The position numbers and the translations under genes were made by a program. Under the pieces are notes generated by a model that ran no database searches, was not told where the DNA came from, and was given only the letters and a program-made list of their open reading frames with translations. Shown here piece by piece: positions 15,778 to 22,524 of a stretch of 55,645 bases of DNA; position 1 is the first letter of the stretch, and every line of letters starts with the position of its first letter. The stretch comes from Candidatus Delongbacteria bacterium (lineage in GTDB: Bacteria > CAIWAD01), in assembly GCA_041675285.1 (NCBI GenBank), contig JBAYTZ010000020.1, forward strand, positions 1 to 55,645, read 5' to 3'.

Positions 15778-16114
15778 CCTGTTCTCCCGTATTGAGTGGG
15801 CTCAAGCGTTCTTCCAGCCCGCGGCGGAATCCACCGTCGGCCAGCGCCACAGCCCGCACTCCTCTCGTACCCAGCAGCTCGTTCAGAGCCGCCATTTCCG
15901 CCAGGGCGACGACCCGCGTGCGGCCGTCCGCCTCCTGCCAGTCTTCCAGTTCCCGCAGGGTCCGCGCCGACAGCGTCGGATCCGCCAGGATCAGCAGCGG
16001 GGTCCCCCGCCGCACCTTCTCGCGCATCTGATCCATTCCCAGGATCAGCGCGCCCGCCCGGCGCGCCAGTCCGAGCAGACCCTGCCCGGACGGCTCCAGC
16101 CGGCACGGTTCCAC
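15758..16114 (-). CDS. YlxQ-like L7Ae/eL8-family RNA-binding protein
   Basis: A 118-residue protein at the classic ylxQ position between nusA and infB. LLGLARRAGALILGMDQMRE and PLLILADPTLSARTLRELED follow the L7Ae/L30e fold, whose members bind kink-turn RNA. The central KVRRGTPLLILA strand is well conserved. It starts at GTG 16114, just after the nusA stop, and overlaps the infB start by 20 bases. The neighbouring ylxR (DUF448) gene found in many bacteria is absent; nothing else fits between nusA and infB. Confidence 0.8.
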   Translation of the reverse strand: MEPCRLEPSGQGLLGLARRAGALILGMDQMREKVRRGTPLLILADPTLSARTLRELEDWQEADGRTRVVALAEMAALNELLGTRGVRAVALADGGFRRGLEERLSPLNTGEQGGCQEA

Positions 16115-16118
16115 GGGC

Positions 16119-17645
16119 CTAGTCCAGGCCCTGGTTGTCGAAGTCGCCCAGCACGTGCATGATCGCCTCGAGGTCCTCGCGCTCCAGGCCCGTGCGCTCC
16201 ATGGCCTGGGCGGAGGAGTCGGTGAGGAAATCCTCGACGAAGCTGTAGCCTGCGCGGACCAGCACGTCCTTGTAGGCCTTGGGCAGATCCACCACGTCCA
16301 TGATTTTGAAGTCCTGGAAGTAGGTGGAGACGCTGCGGCGCGCCTGGCGCACCACCTCCTCGGAGAGGCCCGTGCGCTCGATCAGCGAGGCCAGCGGCTC
16401 GTCCAGCAGGCGCTCCGCCAGGTAGATGCCGGCGTCGATCATCTTGCCGGCCACCTCGTCGGCGATGCCCACCACCTCGTTGATCTTCAGGTCTTCCTCG
16501 ATCTCCTGCTCGTGCAGCTGCATGGCCAAGTGCTGGGTCTCGTTGATCAGCTCCAGCTCGTAGCCCGAGATCTCGCAGGCCAGGCGGAAGACCATGTCGT
16601 CCATCGGATTGAACTTGAAGTCATGGCTGGGCTGACCATCCAGGCGCTTCATCTGGCGCTCGACCATCTTCTCGTATTCCTCGTCGCTGAGCACCACCAG
16701 GGCCCGGCCAGCGCCCAGCAGGCGCACCTGCAAGGGCTTGTTGGGGCTCATGGCCTTCTTGATGAAGGTGGCGGGATCACTGGCGAAGTCGATGATGTCG
16801 ATCTTCTCGTTGATCAGCTCCTTGACGATGGCCTGGATGCGCACGCCCTTCATGCCCACACAGGAGCCCACCGGATCGATGCGGCTGTCGGTGGATTCCA
16901 CGGCGATCTTGGTGCGGCGGCCGGGGACGCGGGCGATCTTGCGGATGTGGATGATGCCGTCGGCGATCTCGGGCACTTCCACCTCGAAGAGGCGGCGCAC
17001 GAAATTGGGGTCGCTGCGGCTGACGATGATCTCCGGGTCGCGGTTGTTCTCCCGGCGCACGTCCTTGATCAGCACGCGCAGAGGCAGGCCGCGGTGGTAC
17101 TTCTCGGACTTGACCTGCTCCGAGGAGGGCATGCGGAATTCCACCCGGTCGATGTTGAGAATCACGCCGCGGTTGCGGTCCACCTGGTGGACGTCGGCGT
17201 GGATGATCTCGCCCACGCGATCCTTGTATTCCTCGTAGACCGCGTTCTTCTCGATTTCGCGGATCTTGTGCATCAGCGCCTGCTTGAGGTTCAGGATCGC
17301 CCGGCGGCCGAACTTGCGGTAGTCGATGATCTCGACGAAGTCATCGCCCGGCTCGATCTCGGGGTCGTGGGTCAGGGCCTGGGTGAGCTCCATCTGCAGG
17401 TGCTCGTTCTCCACGCCACCGTCCTCCACCACCTGCCACTCGCGGTAGATTTCGATGTCACCCTTGTCCATGTTGAAGGTGACGGAGAAATTCTCCTCCG
17501 AGTCGAAGCGCTTTTTCAGCACCGAAATGAAGGCCTCCTGGATGACCTCCTGAAAGTCCTGGCGGTCGATGTTCTTGCTCTCGAGGAGCTGAATCACCGC
17601 GTCCACGATGCTGCCGGCGTCGTTCTTCCGCGCTTCCTTCATCAT
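16119..17645 (-). CDS. nusA: Transcription termination/antitermination factor NusA
   Basis: Binds RNA polymerase and nascent RNA to control pausing, termination and antitermination. The 508-residue protein contains the N-terminal polymerase-binding domain, an S1 domain (VGEIIHADVHQVDRNRGVIL), KH1 (DSRIDPVGSCVGMKGVRIQA) and KH2. A longer C-terminal helical region ends in acidic helix-hairpin units (RTGLEREDLEAIMHVLGDFD). ATG 17645 or 17642 follows AAGGAG. It lies 17 bases after rimP, the conserved rimP-nusA pair, and may autoregulate this operon through the leader hairpin at 18121-18150. Confidence 0.97.
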   Translation of the reverse strand: MMKEARKNDAGSIVDAVIQLLESKNIDRQDFQEVIQEAFISVLKKRFDSEENFSVTFNMDKGDIEIYREWQVVEDGGVENEHLQMELTQALTHDPEIEPGDDFVEIIDYRKFGRRAILNLKQALMHKIREIEKNAVYEEYKDRVGEIIHADVHQVDRNRGVILNIDRVEFRMPSSEQVKSEKYHRGLPLRVLIKDVRRENNRDPEIIVSRSDPNFVRRLFEVEVPEIADGIIHIRKIARVPGRRTKIAVESTDSRIDPVGSCVGMKGVRIQAIVKELINEKIDIIDFASDPATFIKKAMSPNKPLQVRLLGAGRALVVLSDEEYEKMVERQMKRLDGQPSHDFKFNPMDDMVFRLACEISGYELELINETQHLAMQLHEQEIEEDLKINEVVGIADEVAGKMIDAGIYLAERLLDEPLASLIERTGLSEEVVRQARRSVSTYFQDFKIMDVVDLPKAYKDVLVRAGYSFVEDFLTDSSAQAMERTGLEREDLEAIMHVLGDFDNQGLD

Positions 17646-17662
17646 CGGAAAGCACTCCTTGC

Positions 17663-18112
17663 TTACCACTCAAGCACATGATGGACGGCCTGCACCCGCT
17701 TCCAGTCCAGAACGCGGGTTGCACCTTCCACCTCGACCTCGATTCCCGTCTCATGGGCGGCCCGGAGCACGCCCGTGTATTCCGCTGTCTCCCCCGGCGC
17801 CGCGTCGGCCAGGCGCACCAGGACCTTGCGGCCCAGGGCCTTTGCCAGCACCCGCGGATGGCGCAATGCCCGGTCCAGCCCAGGGGAGCAGACTTCCAGC
17901 CGGTAGCGGCCGGCGATCAGTTCGCCCTCGTCCAGCCGGCGGCCCAGTTCCCGGTTGACCTTGGAGAGCTGGTCCACCGTCACGCCCGCGTCGGTGTCCA
18001 CCACCACGCGCAGAATCTTGCCCTTGCCGTCGCCGGAGAGCTCCACGTCCACGAGAAAAACCGGCTCCAGCACCAGACTTTCGATCAGGCTTTGCAGATC
18101 CTGCGCCAGCAT
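17663..18112 (-). CDS. rimP: Ribosome maturation factor RimP
   Basis: Assists 30S maturation. The 149 residues match RimP: LVLEPVFLVDVELSGDGKGK, VVVDTDAGVTVDQLSKVNRE, YRLEVCSPGLDRAL and the C-terminal SH3-like domain. ATG 18112 is preceded by GGAGG at 6 bases. It is the first gene of the nusA-infB operon and directly follows a terminator-like hairpin whose T-run merges with the ribosome-binding site. Confidence 0.95.
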   Translation of the reverse strand: MLAQDLQSLIESLVLEPVFLVDVELSGDGKGKILRVVVDTDAGVTVDQLSKVNRELGRRLDEGELIAGRYRLEVCSPGLDRALRHPRVLAKALGRKVLVRLADAAPGETAEYTGVLRAAHETGIEVEVEGATRVLDWKRVQAVHHVLEW

Positions 18113-18120
18113 GACGGCCT

Positions 18121-18150
18121 CCAAACAAAAAGTGGGCGTGGGCCCACTTC
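18121..18150 (-). promoter_or_regulatory. Terminator-like attenuator hairpin upstream of rimP
   Basis: On the minus strand AAGTGGG, a 6-nt loop and CCCACTT are followed by TTTTTGTTT and then the GGAGG of rimP. A canonical intrinsic terminator just upstream of the first gene of the nusA operon suggests transcription attenuation, possibly NusA-sensitive, or control of ribosome access. Confidence 0.6.
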
Positions 18151-18307
18151 CATCTTTTGGACGGAATCCCGGACCAGCCTCACACGCAGCAGGCCCGGGG
18201 GTTTCGCCGGCACGAGCGGGCGAAAGAGCGGTCGCTTCGGGACCGCCGCCTCCCCAGTGGCCCGAACCGCAGGCGCGGTCCCGGCCGGGTCCAGGGGAGA
18301 CTTCCGA

Positions 18308-18334
18308 CAAACGGCCCCGCAGCAGTCGGGCCGC
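18308..18334 (-). terminator. Terminator after the TPR membrane protein gene
   Basis: On the minus strand CGGCCCG and CGGGGCCG arms are followed by TTTGTC, about 15 bases past the stop. It separates the TPR gene from the rimP operon leader. Confidence 0.6.
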
Positions 18335-18347
18335 TAGGCGGCAAAAC

Positions 18348-19028
18348 TCAGGCGCCGGGCTTCAGCCGGGCCTGCAGACCCTCGACCTTCGTCTTGAGCG
18401 AGGTCTTGGGGTACTTTTCCAGAATGCGCTCCAGCAGGGGCAGGGCCTCGTCCACCTTGCCCGCCTGCTCCCAGCACAGGGCCGCGTTCAGCAGGTAGGT
18501 GGGCGCGTTGAAGTTGCCCGCCTCGTCCACCAGCGCCGCCTGGGTCCAGGCCTTGGCGGCCTCGTCCCACTTCTTCTCGCGCTCCAGGCAGACGGCCAAG
18601 CCGCCCTGGGCCGCCGCGCGCATGAAGTCCTCCTGGCCGTGACCGTCAAGGAACGCGGTCAGTTCCGTCCGGGCCTCGGCCACCTGGTCGGCGGCCACGG
18701 CGCTCATGCCCAGGAAAAAGTGGGCGTCCTCCGCCGCGCGCGTGCCGGCGAATTCGTCGCGCACCTTCTCCAGCAGGGGCCGGGCGGCCTCGGGCTGCGG
18801 CGTCTCCAACAGGGCCGTGGCCCGGTTGAGCAGCACGTCGGCGCGCTCCTCCTTGAGCCGCGAAGTGCGCAGCACGAAGAAGATGCCGCCCGCCACCACC
18901 AGGATGCCCAGCGCGCCACCCAGCACCACCCAGCGCTTGCGCGTCAGATAGTCCCAACCGCGCACGATCCCGGTCAGAAAGGCATCGTGCTCCATGTCCT
19001 CTTGGCTGTCGCGGGGTTCCAGATTCAT
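18348..19028 (-). CDS. Membrane-anchored tetratricopeptide-repeat protein
   Basis: A 226-residue protein with an N-terminal cytoplasmic segment, one transmembrane helix (WVVLGGALGILVVAGGIFFV, residues about 35-54) and TPR-like helical hairpins to the end (ARPLLEKVRDEFAGTRAAED, ALCWEQAGKVDEALPLLERI). This layout matches the TPR_21 / YfgM-like family that anchors TPR domains outside the inner membrane, where YfgM associates with SecYEG and chaperones in E. coli. ATG 19028 has GAGG 6 bases upstream. It is followed by a terminator and preceded by tRNA-Arg. Its exact role here is unknown. Confidence 0.8.
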   Translation of the reverse strand: MNLEPRDSQEDMEHDAFLTGIVRGWDYLTRKRWVVLGGALGILVVAGGIFFVLRTSRLKEERADVLLNRATALLETPQPEAARPLLEKVRDEFAGTRAAEDAHFFLGMSAVAADQVAEARTELTAFLDGHGQEDFMRAAAQGGLAVCLEREKKWDEAAKAWTQAALVDEAGNFNAPTYLLNAALCWEQAGKVDEALPLLERILEKYPKTSLKTKVEGLQARLKPGA

Positions 19029-19079
19029 GGCATCCTCTTGCACTTCGACCCAACGATCCCCTTGTGGGGCATTCCAATA

Positions 19080-19153
<74 letters not shown>

Positions 19154-19239
19154 GCAGAAGCCGCACAAGGTAGGGTTCGAGATATGGCGAAACAAGCTTT
19201 TCGCCTTGCATCGCTGTGTCTTGGAGACCACTTGGGACT

Positions 19240-19262
19240 CACCACAGGGACACAGAGGCACA
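19240..19262. repeat. Solo CACAGAG-family repeat arm
   Basis: CACCACAGGGACACAGAGGC matches the arm of the element at 22311-22417 and the solo arm at 20246-20271, all in the same orientation. Three direct copies bracket the accessory island. Confidence 0.65.
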
Positions 19263-19297
19263 GTTGACGTCTGCTGGATTGGAATTCCTGACTGGGG

Positions 19298-19453
19298 CAC
19301 GCCCCCATCCCGGCCTTCCCCCGCCTTGGCGGGGGAAGGAGCTTTGCCTGTCCGATTCTATCTGCAGCACGGCGAGAGGGGACGGCTTGCGTCCGACACC
19401 TTCCCCCGCAGGGCGGGGGAAGGCACGGCCGGTCAGGCCGGGATGGGGGCGTG
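19298..19453. mobile_element. MITE-like element with 19-bp perfect terminal inverted repeats
   Basis: The left end CACGCCCCCATCCCGGCCT (19298-19316) and the right end (19435-19453) are exact inverse complements. Just inside each is a CCTTCCCCCGC / GCGGGGGAAGG hairpin, at about 19314-19341 and 19399-19424. The 156-bp unit has no gene. The hairpins belong to the widespread 'CCCCCATCC...CCTTCCCCC' intergenic repeats, here arranged as a symmetrical unit. Confidence 0.65.
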
Positions 19454-19566
19454 AGCCGAAAGCAATTGCATGAACAAGGCTGATGCATCTGCGCAATCAT
19501 GCACTGCATTGAACATTTGTTGCAATCCCGCAGAGTTCTTAGAGCATGGAGACGCCGTCAAGGCCC

Positions 19567-19854
19567 TCATTCCGGTTCGCGGGGCAGGCGGGCGTCGTGC
19601 CAGACGCCCACCAGCCAGACTCCGCTTTCCCGAACCCGGTAGAACAGGCGGTAGGGCGGCACCAGGACTTCCCGCACGGGCAGTTCGGGAAACTCCGGCA
19701 CGCGGCGGCCGGCTTGGGAATAGTCCTCCAGCACCTCAAGCCGGGCGCGAACCCGCTGCAGGAATGCGCGTGCCGCCGAAGGCCGCCGGGCGGCCAGGAA
19801 CTCCAGCGCCTCCAGCAGCTGCCGCTGGGCCGCAGGCGTGAAGCGGACGCTCAC
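19567..19854 (-). CDS. RelE/ParE family toxin
   Basis: A 95-residue toxin-like protein. VRFTPAAQRQLLEALEFLAA and the following ARAFLQRVRARLEVLEDYSQ helices lead to PELPVREVLVPPYRLFYRVR and a final WLVGVWHDARLPREPE strand. This is the ParE/RelE fold with the usual RxxPxFPELPxRE signature. It overlaps its Phd-type antitoxin by 4 bases (ATGA at 19851-19854), with the antitoxin first. Whether it acts on gyrase or on mRNA cannot be told. It belongs to the accessory island downstream of tRNA-Arg. Confidence 0.88.
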   Translation of the reverse strand: MSVRFTPAAQRQLLEALEFLAARRPSAARAFLQRVRARLEVLEDYSQAGRRVPEFPELPVREVLVPPYRLFYRVRESGVWLVGVWHDARLPREPE

Positions 19855-20129
19855 AAGCCCTTGCCGGTCAGCAGCGCGTCCCCATCCGCCAGCACGTCCG
19901 CCAAGGTCGCGCCCACTCCCGCGGCACTCTCCTGCTCCCCGCGCGAGAGCAGCCGCAGCAGCTCCAGTTCGCGCTGGGTCTGCTCCCAGGCCTCCATGCT
20001 GAGCAGCACGGCGGAGGCGCGCCCCCGCTGGGTGATGTACACCGGCTGCCCGGTTTCGCAGACGCGCCCGATCAGATTGGTGGCGTCCTGGCGCAAGTCG
20101 GTGATGGGGTAAATGGCCGGGGTTTCCAT
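19851..20129 (-). CDS. Phd/YefM family antitoxin
   Basis: A 92-residue antitoxin. YPITDLRQDATNLIGRVCET and GQPVYITQRGRASAVLLSME form the Phd/YefM DNA-binding dimer fold. The C-terminal helical tail (LLRLLSRGEQESAAGVG onward) would wrap the toxin. ATG 20129 has AGGAG 7 bases upstream, and a TATAAT -10 box lies at 20152-20157. It should repress its own promoter together with the toxin. Confidence 0.9.
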   Translation of the reverse strand: METPAIYPITDLRQDATNLIGRVCETGQPVYITQRGRASAVLLSMEAWEQTQRELELLRLLSRGEQESAAGVGATLADVLADGDALLTGKGL

Positions 20130-20185
20130 GGCTCGCTCCTGAATGACAGCGATTATAATAGTATTTTTGCCATGATTCTTCCTAG
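20130..20185 (-). promoter_or_regulatory. Promoter/operator of the Phd-ParE module
   Basis: On the minus strand TATAAT (complement of 20152-20157) sits in an AT-rich run, TACTATTATAATCG, followed by the AGGAG ribosome-binding site. The alternating AT tract is a plausible antitoxin operator. A -35 box is not clear. Confidence 0.55.
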
Positions 20186-20245
20186 TCTTTTCACCCTGAT
20201 TCTCGGGCCTGTTCCCGGCCGGTTCGCTCGGGGGCGGGGGATCTT

Positions 20246-20271
20246 ACCACAGAGACGCAGAGGCACAGAGG
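20246..20271. repeat. Solo CACAGAG-family repeat arm
   Basis: ACCACAGAGACGCAGAGGC with a further CACAGAGG shows the 8-nt periodic unit in the same orientation as 19240 and 22311. No inverse arm is found within the next kilobase. Confidence 0.65.
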
Positions 20272-20404
20272 GGAATTGGAGGTGGGACGGCTGCGCCAGA
20301 AGAGCTCCCGCAAAGTAGAATTCTCTTTGCCTCACTAACTTCGTGCTACACTACGAATTATTGCTTAAATAGGCGACCAGTTATCGTACCTACTTAACAA
20401 TTGG

Positions 20405-20569
20405 CTATTTAATAATCTTCCATATAAGTAGTGCAAAAATTCCCATCGTAAAAATTGCAATAGGCTGCCAAGCTTCTGCACCTTTTTTGTTTCTGATTAC
20501 ATCTATTAATAATTTCATCGAAACCAAAAATGAACATATAGCAATATATAATAGCTTGTCAGAATACAT
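20405..20569 (-). CDS. 54-residue AT-rich small membrane protein
   Basis: From ATG 20569 to TAG 20405, the frame encodes MYSDKLLYIAICSFLVSMKL, then IDVIRNKKGAEAWQ, then a hydrophobic stretch PIAIFTMGIFALLIW ending KIIK. Two short hydrophobic helices flank a charged loop. It lies 10 bases after the stop of a four-helix membrane protein, and that gene's TGA overlaps a TGAGGA ribosome-binding site, so the two look like one operon. Codon use is strongly AT-biased, unlike the surroundings. No family is recognised. The gene is too short for most automatic calls, but clean coding composition and coupling support it. Confidence 0.6.
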   Translation of the reverse strand: MYSDKLLYIAICSFLVSMKLLIDVIRNKKGAEAWQPIAIFTMGIFALLIWKIIK

Positions 20570-20581
20570 ATTATTTATTCC

Positions 20582-20956
20582 TCATTTCAGCAAATCTACA
20601 CCTGCCGCCAAATATCCTAATACAAAAACATCTAGCCATAATATGGCTATCAATACAGCATCTCCAATCACGTTTTTTACACAACTTTTACGTCTCGCGT
20701 TGAACAGAATATATATAACAATTGCAACACAACTATATATTGATAAGTAAAACAGTATTACAGAATCAGAATAGATATTGTGTAGATAGTAAATCATGAA
20801 AGCAAAATTGCACACACTAATTATGAGCCATATTACTGGTTCCGTCCAGTCTCCATTCAATTTAATTGCAACTTTCTTAGCGAGTTTTCCTATAAAATAG
20901 AGCAATTGACACACAGAAAACAACAACGCGTTCTCGATGATAATATTATCAATCAT
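20582..20956 (-). CDS. AT-rich four-helix membrane protein of unknown function
   Basis: The 124 residues contain about four transmembrane helices: ALLFSVCQLLYFIGKLA, VIWLIISVCNFAFMIYYL, VILFYLSIYSCVAIVIYILF and AVLIAILWLDVFVLGYLAAG. Short charged loops (KKVAIKLNGDWTE, NARRKSCVKNV) separate them. No known family is recognised. The whole region 20340-20980 is strikingly AT-rich inside a GC-rich chromosome, which points to recent transfer. ATG 20956 lacks a clear ribosome-binding site. With the downstream 54-residue protein it forms a two-gene cassette beside a toxin-antitoxin module and repeats. Confidence 0.7.
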   Translation of the reverse strand: MIDNIIIENALLFSVCQLLYFIGKLAKKVAIKLNGDWTEPVIWLIISVCNFAFMIYYLHNIYSDSVILFYLSIYSCVAIVIYILFNARRKSCVKNVIGDAVLIAILWLDVFVLGYLAAGVDLLK

Positions 20957-21368
20957 TTCATCGACTCAATATTTACTGGGTTATACTTGCCTGTCGCACG
21001 CATAGCTCTCGCACCCCCCCAAAAGCAATAACCCTTGGAGCAAGTGAGGTGAAGCCCGCCAGGGCTGAACCAGAACCAGGTGGTGACGCTTTCAAGCGGA
21101 ACCAACTACACGATTGCAGGAAGTCCAAACGCCGGCCAGCGGAAGGCCACCGCGAGGTGGCCTGACTCTGGCCGCTGAGAAAAAGCGCCTCTTTGGCTCC
21201 ACCTTTCTGGCGCAAGCAGAAAGGTGGAAAACATGGCACGTCAGCACCCTTTGATGGGATCCCCCGGTCAAGCCGGGGGATGACGGGCGTTGAACCCCCA
21301 TCCTAACCTTCCCCCTTGCAGGGGGAAGGTACACCTGATCTTTTGTCTAAGGCTACTTGACGTGTCGT
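20957..21368. other. Non-coding stretch with hairpin repeats
   Basis: About 410 bases. The left end belongs to the AT-rich island and should hold its promoter (TATAACC near 20990 on the minus strand). The rest returns to high GC and contains two dispersed hairpins (21246-21334). Frames read here (such as a His/Arg-rich 80-residue one) are repeat translations and not credible. Confidence 0.6.
21246..21334. repeat. Two widespread hairpin repeats side by side
   Basis: TCCCCCGGTCAAGCCGGGGGA is followed by TGACG; its stem is CCCCCGG / CCGGGGG. Next comes CCCCCATCCTAACCTTCCCC with the CCTTCCCCC / GGGGGAAGG hairpin. Both are intergenic palindromes of kinds seen in many unrelated bacteria. Confidence 0.65.
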
Positions 21369-22223
21369 CTACAACAGTGTGTAGACGAAGCCGATCGCCA
21401 GATTTTGCTTCCACTGCCGTACCCGGCTGATATCCGCATCCCGCAGGATGCGCACGTTCAGGCTCATCTGGATGTTGCCCGTCAGCTTGGAGATCAGGCT
21501 GGTGTCCCAGTCGCTGTCGATCTCGTCGAAGGCCTGCAGGTTGGAGAACAGCACCAAGCTGCTCTTCAGCGAGACGTTGTCGTTGAAGGCGTGGACGTAG
21601 TCGGCCTTGGCCTCGGCGCCGAACTCGCTGCGCAGCGTCTCCACCTCCGTGGCCGTCTCCGGATCATCCGCCCACAGATAGTCCTCGCTGGAAATCGTCT
21701 GCTTGGCCGCGGCGCCCAGCTTGAGCTTCAGGTCCTTGAGCGGTTCGATCCCCACGCCCGCCGCCTCGCTCAGGTAGGCCGGATCAAAGGCCGCCGAGTT
21801 CTGGGCCTTGGTTCCCGCCGCGTCGTCGTAGACATAGCCCGCCGCCAACTGGGAGCGGAAGTTGGCGCCCAGGTAGGGCCGCACGTAGAGTTCGCGGTTG
21901 AACGTGTAGGTGGTGCCCAGGCTGAACTCGTCCGTGCTCTTGCGGAAATCCGTGTCGCCCAGTTTGGTCTCGCCGTAGCTGATCTTGCCCTTGAACTCCC
22001 AGTCGGCCGTGCTCAGGTGGCGCGTGGCCGTGCCGCCCAGGTCGGCCTGCCAGGCCATGGCGTCCTCGCCGCCCTGGGCCCAATTGTCGAAACTGGCCTG
22101 GGTGAGGTTCAGGCCCGCGCTGGCGCCGCGCTCCCAGGTCTTGAGGGGGGCGGCCTCTTCGGCGGCGAACAGCGGCGCCGCCAGGGCGGCGCTCAGCAGC
22201 GTGCAGGTCAGGATGTGCTTCAT
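21369..22223 (-). CDS. DUF3078-type outer-membrane beta-barrel protein
   Basis: The 284-residue protein begins with a signal peptide (MKHILTCTLLSAALAAPLFA). It continues with WERGASAGLNLTQASFDNWA and QGGEDAMAWQADL, the signature opening of DUF3078 proteins ('W..G...LN.sQ.sF.NW..GG'). Alternating strands follow (EFKGKISYGETKLG, KADYVHAFNDNVSL) to a C-terminal strand ending in aromatic/hydrophobic residues (LAIGFVYTLL), as in outer-membrane barrels. Function is unknown. ATG 22223 has GGAG 6 bases upstream; a longer frame to 22298 would add a non-hydrophobic extension and is unlikely. It supports a diderm, FCB-like host. Confidence 0.82.
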   Translation of the reverse strand: MKHILTCTLLSAALAAPLFAAEEAAPLKTWERGASAGLNLTQASFDNWAQGGEDAMAWQADLGGTATRHLSTADWEFKGKISYGETKLGDTDFRKSTDEFSLGTTYTFNRELYVRPYLGANFRSQLAAGYVYDDAAGTKAQNSAAFDPAYLSEAAGVGIEPLKDLKLKLGAAAKQTISSEDYLWADDPETATEVETLRSEFGAEAKADYVHAFNDNVSLKSSLVLFSNLQAFDEIDSDWDTSLISKLTGNIQMSLNVRILRDADISRVRQWKQNLAIGFVYTLL

Positions 22224-22310
22224 CGTGGTCTCCGACTTGTGTGTGGGACACCCAACATGGGCAGCCGCGCGGGCATCCGCAAGACTCTCAATGGACACTC
22301 ACCGGACATT

Positions 22311-22417
22311 CACCACAGAGACACAGAGGCACAGAGACACGGTTGGAAAAGAGAAAAACCCGATCTCGATCCACCTCATCTCTACCTCTTCTCTGTGTCT
22401 CTGTGTCTCTGTGGTGA
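22311..22417. repeat. Inverted-arm element, CACAGAG family
   Basis: The left arm CACCACAGAGACACAGAGGC (from 22311) shows CACAGAG at an exact 8-nt period. The right arm (22391-22417) is its inverse (CTCTGTGTCTCTGTGTCTCT then GTGGTG). About 50 bases separate the arms. The element lies between ftsZ and the outer-membrane barrel gene and would form a long hairpin in RNA or single-stranded DNA. Confidence 0.8.
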
Positions 22418-22444
22418 GATTTCCCCGGTCGCCCGAGCGAGAGA

Positions 22445-22476
22445 GGAACCGGCCGACCTTGCGGCCGACCGGTTCC
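22445..22476. terminator. Hairpin downstream of ftsZ
   Basis: GGAACCGG and CCGGTTCC arms flank an inner GGCCG / CGGCC hairpin, about 50 bases past the ftsZ stop. No clear U-tract follows on the minus strand. It could mark the end of the dcw transcript. Confidence 0.5.
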
Positions 22477-22524
22477 CGTGTGAGACGAAGCCATGAACAC
22501 TTCGCCTCGACTCTTTGGGGAATT

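Larger units (their letters stand above)
19154..19566. other. Non-coding stretch with MITE-like element and repeat arm
   Basis: About 410 bases between tRNA-Arg and the toxin gene. It contains a CACAGAG-family repeat arm (19240-19262) and the 156-bp inverted-repeat element at 19298-19453. The short frames here are translations of the hairpins and are not credible genes. Confidence 0.65.

Noticed and set aside
12913..15795. 960-codon open frame on the plus strand
   Set aside because: Antisense to infB. The repetitive Gly/Arg/His composition mirrors the Ala/Pro/Glu linker of IF-2.
20973..21334. Minus-strand frames of 80-88 codons
   Set aside because: They translate the hairpin repeats and have no conserved domain.
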